Assembly: GCA_019421525.1 (NCBI GenBank)
Contig: JAHZFC010000033.1
Span: 2,407 to 15,748, forward strand
Reading direction: 5' to 3'
DNA length: 13,342 nucleotides
Source of the DNA: Clostridiales bacterium
GTDB taxonomy: Bacteria; Bacillota; Clostridia; Oscillospirales; Oscillospiraceae
Made by a program: the position numbers and the translations under genes. Positions 1 to 5,443 of the stretch are shown here, piece by piece. The notes below the pieces were generated by a model, which made no database searches, was not told the origin of the DNA, and saw nothing but the letters and a program-made list of their open reading frames with translations. Position 1 is the stretch's first letter; the number at the start of each line of letters is the position of its first letter.

Positions 1-84
1 GCTGACAGATGATCCAAAACCCTATCCCAGCGCGAGTCAGTTGGATCCTTCCGCCTCAAATTCTCAGGAAAGCCAGTGATAAAC

Positions 85-312
85 ATGCCATTGCGTCTCC
101 GGGATATGCGGGAAGACCGTGACTTGCCGCAAAAGGCAATTGCTGCTTACCTTTCCTGCGACCAGTCACTGTATTCCAAATATGAGCGAGGGGAGCGGGA
201 GGTCCCCCTGGCTGTCGTTTGCAAGTTGGCAGATTATTACAACACCAGCGTAGACTATCTGGTAGGCCGCACCGATGAGCCTGCTCCCTATCCGCTTGCC
301 CGCCGGAGGTAG
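85..312 (+). CDS. Small XRE-family helix-turn-helix regulator
   Basis: The 75-residue product is almost entirely one HTH_3 (Cro/C1-type) DNA-binding domain. An LRDMREDRDLPQKAIAAYL helix is followed by a recognition-helix region ending in YSKYERGER, then the PLAVVCKLADYYNTSVDYLVGR tail typical of this family. Such proteins bind operator DNA as dimers; no ligand or oligomerisation domain is visible. An in-frame GTG lies at 76, but the AGGAAAG at 66-72 is too close to it and sits about 12 nt before the ATG at 85, so I prefer the ATG. It is the only + strand gene in the left half and is followed by a dyad at 319-343 and then repeat block A. What it regulates cannot be told from here; the true target may lie left of the window. 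Confidence 0.78.
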   Translation: MPLRLRDMREDRDLPQKAIAAYLSCDQSLYSKYERGEREVPLAVVCKLADYYNTSVDYLVGRTDEPAPYPLARRR

Positions 313-318
313 TGTTGG

Positions 319-343
319 ACATTTGAGAGGTGTTCACAAATGT
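319..343. promoter_or_regulatory. Small dyad just after the XRE gene
   Basis: ACATTTG (319-325) and CAAATGT (337-343) are perfect inverted arms separated by 11 nt, 6 nt beyond the XRE stop codon. The TTG/CAA half-site style and position would suit an XRE operator, but it could equally be a weak hairpin. It is directly followed by an AT-rich TATAAAAA stretch. The role is inferred only. Confidence 0.3.
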
Positions 344-403
344 ATAAAAACCGTGCACCGGATGGACGGTGCAACCTCGTGAGGCCCGCCAGGGCCTCCG
401 GCG

Positions 404-433
404 GCCTACTTTCTGTGCGCACAGAAAGTAGGC
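404..433. repeat. Perfect 30-bp palindrome
   Basis: GCCTACTTTCTGTGC at 404-418 is followed immediately by its exact reverse complement at 419-433, with no spacer. The equivalent place in block B (9165-9192) has a different sequence that still forms a hairpin, GTTTCTTTTTG with CAAAAAGAAAC, so the symmetry rather than the sequence is kept. Confidence 0.85.
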
Positions 434-600
434 AAAGATGCGCCGGGGGGCAGGCGCGGATGGACTGCAAGCGCCAAGGGCGCGCTTTTGTCCATAGCGC
501 CCTTTCCCCGGACCCCCGTTTTTACGGGGGCCCAGGACAGGGTAATGCAACGTCCTATTTCCGGCGTTGAGATAAATCGACGCTCCCTACTCCCTATTTT

Positions 601-734
601 CGCTTGCCGCTCTCATGGCAGTTGTAGTAGTGCACCAGGCCCCCGATACACGCCTGCTGCCGACAGGCCATCCTGGTTAGGCGCTCTACCGTGGGCCTGG
701 CAGAGTTCTACAACGGCCATGAGAGCGGTGAGCG
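601..734. repeat. Conserved central hairpin, copy A
   Basis: The left arm (601-643) starts CGCTTGCCGCTCTCATGG. The right arm (693-734) carries CCATGAGAGCGGTGAGCG, and further in GTTGTAG pairs with CTACAAC and CCAGGCCC with GGGCCTGG. The inner part holds CGCCTGCTG and TTAGGCGCTCTACC, which can form a second small stem. Copies B (9361-9494) and C (13085-13215, opposite strand) fold the same way with different bases. Function unknown; a structured RNA or a nuclease/transposase-recognised DNA hairpin are both possible. Confidence 0.75.
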
Positions 735-823
735 GGAATCAGTGGCAGAGAGCATCGGCTTACCCCAGCGCCGGAAATAGACAGTGGCTCTTCTTATTCT
801 GCGCCCCCGTAAAAATGGGGGTT

Positions 824-898
824 CTTAGGGGGAAGATCCTGTGAGCGAGGCTTCCGCCCTTTGGAAGCCGTGGTCTCACCCGGATCTTCGCCCCTAAG
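824..898. repeat. Nested three-tier hairpin
   Basis: From outside in: CTTAGGGG (824-831) pairs with CCCCTAAG (891-898), GAAGATCC (832-839) with GGATCTTC (882-889), GTGAG (841-845) with CTCAC, and GGCTTCC (849-855) with GGAAGCC (863-869), around a 7-nt loop. There is no U-run, so it is not an ordinary terminator. Block C also has CTTAGGGGG at the matching edge (about 13306-13314) but is cut by the window end. Confidence 0.7.
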
Positions 899-1048
899 CG
901 TGCTTTTGCCTCCTTTTCGCACGAGCGAAAAGGAGGTCGCCGCAAGGCGAAACCTTGCCACAGAAAGCCGGGACGGCTTTCTTTTGGCGCATACAAAAGA
1001 AATGGTTTTTGGAACGTACCCCCTCAAGGACGCTGTCCTTGAACATGA

Positions 1049-1082
1049 AAAAAGGACCTGTCCAAGCGGACAGGTCCTTTTT
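1049..1082 (-). terminator. Rho-independent terminator of the ilvBNC operon
   Basis: AAAAAGGACCTGTCC (1049-1063) and GGACAGGTCCTTTTT (1068-1082) are perfect 15-bp arms around the loop AAGC. On the - strand the stem follows the ilvC stop codon by 6 nt and runs into a U tract. The A/T ends on both arms would let it work in both directions. Confidence 0.92.
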
Positions 1083-1088
1083 GCTTTT

Positions 1089-2108
1089 TTAGTTGGAAGC
1101 GGTATCCAAATCGGTGTCCCCACCCCAGATCATATTTTTCCGGAGCTCCTCGCCCACGATCTCCATCTGGTGCTTCTTCAGCTGCTGGCGCTTGGAGTTG
1201 AAGAAGGTGCGGCCGTTCTTGTTCTCGGCGATCCACTTGCCGGCGAAGGTGCCGTCCTGAATGTCGGAGAGCACGGCGCGCATGCGGGCCTTGGTCTCCT
1301 CGTGGGGGATGACACGGGGGCCGGAGACGTACTCACCGAACTCAGCGGTGTCGGAGATGGAGTAGTTCATGGCCGCCACGCCGCCCTTGTTGATCAGGTC
1401 GATGATCAGCTTCATCTCGTGGATGCACTCGAAGTAGGCGTTCTCCGGCTCATAGCCCGCCTCCACCAGCACCTCGAAGCCGCAGCGCATCAGGTCCACC
1501 ACGCCGCCGCACAGCACGGTCTGCTCGCCGAACAGGTCGGTCTCGGTCTCGTCGTGGAAGGTGGTCTCCATCACGCCGGCCCGGGCGCCGCCGATGCCGG
1601 CGATGTAGGCCAGAGCGATCTGATAGGCCCGGCCGGTGGCGTCCTGCTCCACAGCCACCAGGCAGGGCACGCCCTTGCCCGCCACATAGGTGGAGCGGAC
1701 GGTGTGGCCGGGGCCCTTGGGGGCGGCCATGAACACGTCTACCCCGGCGGGGGGGACGATCTGCTGATAGCGGATGTTGAAGCCGTGGGCAAAGGCCAGG
1801 GCCTTGCCCTCGGTCATATAGGGGGCGATGTCCTTCTTGTAGACCTCGGCCTGGACCTCGTCGTTGATCAGCATCATCACGATGTCCGCCCACTCAGCCG
1901 CCTGAGGCACGGTCTTGACGGCCAGACCGGCCGCCTCGGCCTTGGCCCAGCTCTTGGAGCCCTCCCGCAGGCCCACGCACACGTCGCAGCCGGAATCCTT
2001 CAGATTGAGGGCGTGGGCGTGGCCCTGGGAGCCGTAGCCGATGATGGCGATCTTCTTGCCCTTGAGGTAGCTCAGGTCACAGTCCTTTTCGTAGTACATC
2101 TTTGCCAT
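1089..2108 (-). CDS. ilvC: Ketol-acid reductoisomerase (class I)
   Basis: The 339-residue product isomerises and reduces 2-acetolactate or 2-aceto-2-hydroxybutyrate to the dihydroxy acid in valine, leucine and isoleucine synthesis. The N-terminal Rossmann fold shows GYGSQGHAHAL at 24-34; the loop LREGSKSW (47-54) with its Arg, Ser and Lys residues favours NADPH over NADH. AHGFNI (H108) and APKGPGHTVR (129-138) follow. The knotted C-terminal domain supplies the usual Mg2+ acidic residues D191, E195, E227 and E231. Length is normal for class I. The ATG at 2108 has AAGGAG 8 nt upstream. It is the last gene of ilvB-ilvN-ilvC, but 320 nt separate it from ilvN because of an inserted hairpin element and a duplicated ilvN end. 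A weak internal promoter (TTGGAA, 18 nt, TAAACT) may lie in that gap, at low confidence. Confidence 0.97.
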   Translation of the reverse strand: MAKMYYEKDCDLSYLKGKKIAIIGYGSQGHAHALNLKDSGCDVCVGLREGSKSWAKAEAAGLAVKTVPQAAEWADIVMMLINDEVQAEVYKKDIAPYMTEGKALAFAHGFNIRYQQIVPPAGVDVFMAAPKGPGHTVRSTYVAGKGVPCLVAVEQDATGRAYQIALAYIAGIGGARAGVMETTFHDETETDLFGEQTVLCGGVVDLMRCGFEVLVEAGYEPENAYFECIHEMKLIIDLINKGGVAAMNYSISDTAEFGEYVSGPRVIPHEETKARMRAVLSDIQDGTFAGKWIAENKNGRTFFNSKRQQLKKHQMEIVGEELRKNMIWGGDTDLDTASN

Positions 2109-2199
2109 GATAAACACTCCTTGCAAAAATATAGTATCAAAATATGGGTAAAGCCTTAGTTTATGGAAACGGCCGCGACTTTTCCAACGGAGCTTAGAG

Positions 2200-2281
2200 T
2201 ACGTTTTTGCCCAGTTTGAACTCGCCCGTCTCCTTGTTGTCCTCGTTGTCGCTGATGGTGGCACGGCCTCGCTCCAGGGCC
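2200..2281 (-). repeat. Outer direct repeat: duplicated 3' end of ilvN
   Basis: These 82 bp match 2435-2516 at 81 positions. They re-encode the last residues of IlvN (ALERGRATISDNEDNKETGE onward) and also end in Val-Leu-stop, but with different Leu and stop codons just outside the repeat (CTC TAA here, TTG TGA in the gene). The single mismatch is synonymous (AAA for AAG, Lys). This copy has no start codon or ribosome site and is probably not translated on its own. Confidence 0.93.
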
Positions 2282-2434
2282 CTTCCCAAACGCGCAGGCG
2301 CGTTCGGGTGCCCTTCGGGCCGATTGCAATCCTCGGCGGGAATAGATCCCGCCTCCGGCAAGGTTTCGCTTAGCGAAACCTTGGACGCCGCAAAGCGGCG
2401 GGCCGCCGTTGGCGGCCTGGTGGCCCTGTCACAA
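2282..2434 (-). mobile_element. Hairpin-chain insertion between the two ilvN 3' ends
   Basis: This ~150-bp segment consists of successive hairpins. In - strand order: CCGCC/GGCGG around AAC, CGCCGC/GCGGCG around TTT, CAAGGTTTCGCT/AGCGAAACCTTG, GGCGGGA/TCCCGCC around five bases, GCCC/GGGC and AACGCG/CGCGTT. The same series of modules, including AGGCGGGATC-ATTCCCGCCG with one base differing, is found at 8681-8836 on the other strand. Its ilvN-side end (2418-2428) is an inverted copy of ilvN codons at 2510-2520. It has no open frame of its own. I infer a small non-autonomous mobile element; the mechanism is unknown. Confidence 0.7.
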
Positions 2435-2992
2435 TACGTTTTTGCCCAGCTTGAACTCGCCCGTCTCCTTGTTGTCCTCGTTGTCGCTGATGGTGGCACG
2501 GCCTCGCTCCAGGGCCACCATGCCGGTGCGCACCAGCTCCAGGATCCCGAACTCCTCCAGCAGCTTTTCCAGGGCGTTGTCCTTGGATTCCTCCCCGATG
2601 ACCGCCAGGGTCAGGGTGGTGGTGGACACGTCGATGATGGACGCCCGGAAGATGTTGGCGATCTGGATGACCTCGTTGCGCACCTCCCGGCTCTCCGCCC
2701 TCACCTTGATGAGCACCAGCTCCCGGCGGATGGAGGAGTCCGGCGGCAGCAGCCGCACGGAGTAGACAGTGAACTGCTTGCGCAGCTGGTTGGTGATCTG
2801 CTCGATCTGCTGGTCGTCGCACATCACCTCGATGGTGATACGGGACACCTCCGGGTCGTCGGTGGTGCCCACGGCCAGGGACTCGATGTTATACCCCTTG
2901 CGGGAGAACAGGCGGGACACCTGACTGAGCACGCCGGCGGCGTTCTCCACCAGGACGGACAGGGTGTGGCGTTTGGTATTGGCGGTATTCAT
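2429..2992 (-). CDS. ilvN: Acetolactate synthase small (regulatory) subunit
   Basis: The 187-residue product is the regulatory partner of IlvB; in this family it binds valine for feedback inhibition and raises catalytic activity. The N-terminal ACT domain is clear (HTLSVLVENAAGVLSQVSRLF from about residue 9, then GYNIESLAVG), followed by the ALS_ss C-terminal domain with RELVLIKV and FGILELVRTGMVALERG. Most relatives end near that point (about 160-170 aa); this one has an extra polar tail of about 20 residues ending GKNVL. The ATG at 2992 is preceded by AAGGAGG with 7-nt spacing, and only 12 nt separate it from the ilvB stop, so the two are cotranscribed. The last 82 bp are duplicated downstream at 2200-2281 around an inserted hairpin element; the final Leu and stop codons lie outside the repeat, next to the insert. 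Confidence 0.95.
   Translation of the reverse strand: MNTANTKRHTLSVLVENAAGVLSQVSRLFSRKGYNIESLAVGTTDDPEVSRITIEVMCDDQQIEQITNQLRKQFTVYSVRLLPPDSSIRRELVLIKVRAESREVRNEVIQIANIFRASIIDVSTTTLTLAVIGEESKDNALEKLLEEFGILELVRTGMVALERGRATISDNEDNKETGEFKLGKNVL
2435..2516 (-). repeat. Inner direct repeat: 3' end of ilvN
   Basis: This partner of 2200-2281 is part of the intact ilvN gene. It is bracketed by an 11-bp inverted pair: CAGGGCCACCA at 2510-2520, spanning the repeat boundary inside ilvN, and TGGTGGCCCTG at 2418-2428 in the inserted element. Confidence 0.93.
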
Positions 2993-3004
2993 GCTTCTCC
3001 CTCC

Positions 3005-4714
3005 TTAATCCAACAGGAAATCGGTGACCGGGGTGCCGCCGTTGACCATGGGGTGGACCATGGCGTCGATATCGATGGCGCAGTCGATGACGCAGCCGGT
3101 GCCCAGCTCCAGGGCCTGCTTGAAAGCTTCGGCGAACTCCGCCTGATTTTTGGCACGGAACCCGTGGAGCCCATAGGCCTGTGCCAGCTTGACGAAGTCG
3201 GGGCCCCGGTCCAGGTCAGTCTGGGAGAACCGCTTGGCGTAGATGAGGTTCTGCCACTGGCGGACCATGCCCAGGGTGCGGTTGTCGAAGATGACGGTGA
3301 TGACCGGGATATTATAATATTCCTCCGTAGCCAGCTCGTGGCAGTTCATGCGGAAGCAGCCGTCCCCGGTGCAGTGGACCACCACCTTGTCCGGGTTGCC
3401 CACCTTGGCCCCCATGGCGGCCCCCAGGCCGAAGCCCATGGTGCCGAAGCCGCCGCTGGTGAGCAGCTGGCCGGGGCGGGAGAAGTGGTAGTACTGGCAG
3501 GACCACATCTGGTGCTGGCCCACGTCGGTGGCGATGATGGCGTCCCCATTGGTCAGCTCCTGGATGGTCTCCAAGATCTCGTGGGGATGGAGGATATCAT
3601 CCTTTTTCAGGGGCACCTCCTTGCGGGAGAACACCTGGGCCTTCCACTCCGAGTAGTCGTGCCTGGGCATCTTCTCATTGAGCAGCTCCAGCACCCGACG
3701 GGCGTCCCCGATGATGTGGTGGTAGGTGGGCACATTCTTGTCGATCTCCGCCCGGTCGATGTCGATATGTACGATCTTGGCGTTCTTGGCAAAGGTGGCC
3801 GGGTCGGTGGCCACCCGGTCGGAGAAGCGGCAGCCGATGGCGATGAGCAGGTCGCACTCGGCGGTGGCCATGTTGGAGGCGTGGGAGCCGTGCATGCCCA
3901 CCATACCGGTGAACAGGGGGTGGTCCCCCGGGCAGGCGCCGCCCCCCATGATGGTGGAGCCCACCGGCGCGTCCAGGGTCTCGATGAACTTGCGGAACTC
4001 AGGCACCGCGCCCTTGGAGCGGATGACGCCGCCCCCCACCAGAACCATGGGCCGCTCCGACTGCTCGATGAGGTCCAGCAGCTTGTCGATGTCCCCCTGG
4101 TCGGGCTCGGGGTTCTTCAGGTCCCGGTCCGCCCGGCGCAGCATGTTGGCCAGGCGGCCGTGGCTGGCGTGCTCGGACACGGGCAGGGGCTCGTAGTCGG
4201 CCATGGCGGCGGTGGCGTTCTTGGCGATGTCGATAAGCACCGGGCCGGGCCGGCCGGACCGGGCGATGGCGAAGGCCTCCCGGATGACGTCGGCCAGCTG
4301 CCCGGCGTCCTTCACCAGGAAGTTGCACTTGGTGATGGGCATGGTGATACCGGTGATGTCCACCTCCTGGAAGGAGTCCTTGCCGATGAGGTTTTCCGAC
4401 ACGTTGCAGGTGATGAACACCACCGGGGACGAATCGTAGTAGGCCGTGGCGATGCCGGTGACCAGGTTGGTGGCGCCCGGCCCGGAGGTGGCGAAGCACA
4501 CCCCCACCTTGCCGGTGGACCTGGCGTAGCCGTCGGCGGCGTGGGACGCGCCCTGCTCGTGGCTGGTCAGGTAGTGGTGGATCTTCTCCTTGTAGCCGTG
4601 GAGCTCGAACTCGTCGTAGATGTTCAGGATCGTGCCGCCGGGGTAGCCGAACACCGTATCCACCCCCTGCTCCAGCAGGCACTCCATCACGATCTGGGAC
4701 CCTCTCATCAACAT
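3005..4714 (-). CDS. ilvB: Acetolactate synthase large (catalytic) subunit
   Basis: The 569-residue ThDP-dependent enzyme condenses two pyruvates to acetolactate, or pyruvate with 2-oxobutyrate, the first step shared by valine, leucine and isoleucine synthesis. Visible features are GYPGGTILNIYDEF (23-36), the catalytic glutamate E53 in SHEQGA, the SGPGATN segment (78-84), the central FAD-binding-type domain (about 190-350), and the ThDP/Mg2+ motif starting at GDGCFRMN (450-457) and ending at FDN (476-478). Length is normal. The ATG at 4714 has AAGGAGG 11 nt upstream; a second ATG two codons on is less well placed, and further upstream the frame runs into the T-box. It is the first gene of the operon, controlled by the T-box leader and probably by IlvN feedback. 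Confidence 0.97.
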   Translation of the reverse strand: MLMRGSQIVMECLLEQGVDTVFGYPGGTILNIYDEFELHGYKEKIHHYLTSHEQGASHAADGYARSTGKVGVCFATSGPGATNLVTGIATAYYDSSPVVFITCNVSENLIGKDSFQEVDITGITMPITKCNFLVKDAGQLADVIREAFAIARSGRPGPVLIDIAKNATAAMADYEPLPVSEHASHGRLANMLRRADRDLKNPEPDQGDIDKLLDLIEQSERPMVLVGGGVIRSKGAVPEFRKFIETLDAPVGSTIMGGGACPGDHPLFTGMVGMHGSHASNMATAECDLLIAIGCRFSDRVATDPATFAKNAKIVHIDIDRAEIDKNVPTYHHIIGDARRVLELLNEKMPRHDYSEWKAQVFSRKEVPLKKDDILHPHEILETIQELTNGDAIIATDVGQHQMWSCQYYHFSRPGQLLTSGGFGTMGFGLGAAMGAKVGNPDKVVVHCTGDGCFRMNCHELATEEYYNIPVITVIFDNRTLGMVRQWQNLIYAKRFSQTDLDRGPDFVKLAQAYGLHGFRAKNQAEFAEAFKQALELGTGCVIDCAIDIDAMVHPMVNGGTPVTDFLLD

Positions 4715-4760
4715 TTGGATCTCTCCCTCCTTGAAAATGTCTCCCGGGCCCTGCCGGGAT

Positions 4761-4805
4761 AAGAAAACAAGCATGGCCGCCGTCCCTGATAGGACGAAGC
4801 CATGC
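4761..4805 (-). terminator. Regulatory terminator of the T-box leader
   Basis: The stem GCATGGC...GCCATGC with an inner CGTCC/GGGACG pairing is followed by a U-rich TTGTTTTCTT. Its 5' strand directly follows the T-box bulge sequence, so the antiterminator and terminator exclude each other. It lies about 47 nt before the ilvB start codon. Confidence 0.85.
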
Positions 4806-5031
4806 TCCGTGGTACCACCTACATTTACAGGCCAGCCGGCCTGTACGCTCATTGCCCGATAACGGCGGGGACCGTTCCAGCCTACTGGGCGGGGAGCGCC
4901 GTTCAGCCGGACTGCTCTCAGGTGACATTCACCGCACCCCGCTCACGAAGGCTCACACCGGCCGCCTTCTCTCTGTGCTTACGCAGGGGGGCTACTCGCC
5001 TGGTCACTGCATGTAGTCGCTTTAGAGTAGT
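4761..5031 (-). ncRNA. T-box leader of ilvBNC, probable valine specifier (GUC)
   Basis: On the - strand the leader shows the T-box signature AGGTGGTACCACGG (4807-4820), followed by a terminator stem GCATGGC to GCCATGC (4771-4805) and TTGTTTTCTT (4761-4770). Distal Stem I landmarks are present (AGAGAG, then GGTG in the apical region, about 4945-4975). The 3' side of the specifier loop reads GAATGTCACCTGAG; by analogy with the usual GAA-codon-ACC layout, the specifier is GUC (4926-4924), i.e. valine. Uncharged tRNA-Val would pair with it and with the UGG of the T-box bulge, favouring antitermination and ilvBNC expression. The class is certain; the exact specifier codon is inferred by eye. Confidence 0.9.
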
Positions 5032-5037
5032 AAAGCT

Positions 5038-5066
5038 ACTATACCGTGTAGCGCGGGATTTGTCAA
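5038..5066 (-). promoter_or_regulatory. Sigma-70-type promoter of the T-box/ilvBNC operon
   Basis: On the - strand a consensus -35 TTGACA (5061-5066) lies 17 nt from -10 TATAGT (5038-5043). The predicted start near 5031 is immediately upstream of T-box Stem I, giving a leader of about 315 nt before ilvB. Confidence 0.88.
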
Positions 5067-5140
5067 CGGTGGACCGGGCCTTTTTCAGAATTTTCCGCTA
5101 GTATACCAAAGGAACGCCTCAAAACGCCAGATTTTTAGGC

Positions 5141-5178
5141 AAAAAGCAAAGAGGGACGGGCGATCCGTCCCTCTTTGC
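5141..5178 (-). terminator. Terminator after the DUF1540 gene
   Basis: GCAAAGAGGGACGG (5146-5159) and CCGTCCCTCTTTGC (5165-5178) form perfect 14-bp arms with loop GCGAT. On the - strand a TTTTT run follows (5141-5145), 18 nt after the stop codon. Confidence 0.9.
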
Positions 5179-5195
5179 GCTCCAGTCAAGGCCGG

Positions 5196-5381
5196 TCAGT
5201 TGCAGCCGCAGTTGGTGCCGTGGTCGCCCAGCTGGAAGGAGGAGCACTCCGTCTCCTTGCAGTTGCCCACGCTGTTCTGGGTGCAGCCCACCTGGATCTC
5301 ATTGAGGGTGCAGGACTGGTCCTTGTGGTGGGCGCAGCTGGACACTGTGCACTTGATGCTGGGGTTGGTTTGATCAAACAT
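5196..5381 (-). CDS. DUF1540-type cysteine-rich mini-protein
   Basis: The 61-residue protein has eight cysteines (11, 16, 24, 33, 41, 46, 58, 60) and His18-His19. The pattern C-x4-C then SCTLNEIQVG then C is typical of DUF1540, small probable metal-binding proteins common in Clostridia; the function is not established. No signal peptide or membrane segment is seen. The frame is open further upstream, but the ATG at 5381 has GAGGAGG with 8-nt spacing. It is 62 nt downstream of the membrane-protein gene in the same direction, shares its transcript as far as I can see, and is followed by a strong terminator. Confidence 0.9.
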   Translation of the reverse strand: MFDQTNPSIKCTVSSCAHHKDQSCTLNEIQVGCTQNSVGNCKETECSSFQLGDHGTNCGCN

Positions 5382-5443
5382 GTGTGTTTCCTCCTCGCGT
5401 TCCATATCGGATACGAGGATAGTATGGACCACATCCGGCAGGA

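Larger units (their letters stand above)
381..1045. repeat. Intergenic hairpin-rich repeat block A
   Basis: No credible gene lies between the XRE stop and the ilvC terminator. The stretch is a chain of hairpins: GAGGCCC/GGGCCTC (381-398), a perfect 30-bp palindrome (404-433), a conserved segment from about 438 to 560 nearly identical to block B from about 9198, a quasi-palindrome of about 327 nt (506-832), a nested hairpin (824-898), CCTCCTTTTCGC/GCGAAAAGGAGG (909-936) and TTTCTTTTG/CAAAAGAAA (978-1002). The right part (909-1004) matches block B (9086-9192) in reverse-complement orientation, so the block is a mosaic of movable modules. It ends with AAGGACGCTGTCCTTGAA next to the ilvC terminator; block B ends with nearly the same words next to pyk. 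Confidence 0.85.

Noticed and set aside
11..47. GATCCAA...TTGGATC inverted arms at the left edge
   Set aside because: They are 7-bp arms with a 23-nt spacer in a truncated region; this can arise by chance and no context supports an operator or terminator.
340..844. Open frames across repeat block A
   Set aside because: They are translations of palindromic repeat DNA, overlapping on both strands with no start context.
313..1088. tRNA or rRNA gene in the long gap
   Set aside because: The folds are rods and quasi-palindromes; no cloverleaf with a T-arm GTTCGA-type motif or rRNA-like sequence was seen.
861..2159. Long + strand open frame antisense to ilvC
   Set aside because: It is an antisense shadow of GC-rich ilvC codons, with low-complexity His/Leu/Val/Gly-rich translation, no family resemblance and no ribosome site.
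2200..2516. Phage or genomic-island attachment sites (gene-end reconstitution)
   Set aside because: The DNA between the repeats is only about 150 bp of hairpins with no integrase, and the sister case at sdaAB duplicates a 5' end; a classical att arrangement does not explain the inverted X/X' pair.
2207..4762. Open + strand frame of 851 codons antisense to ilvN and ilvB
   Set aside because: The translation is repetitive (HLGG/VVGG/DDLV-like strings) as expected from the reverse strand of GC-biased codons; ilvB and ilvN on the other strand are unmistakable.
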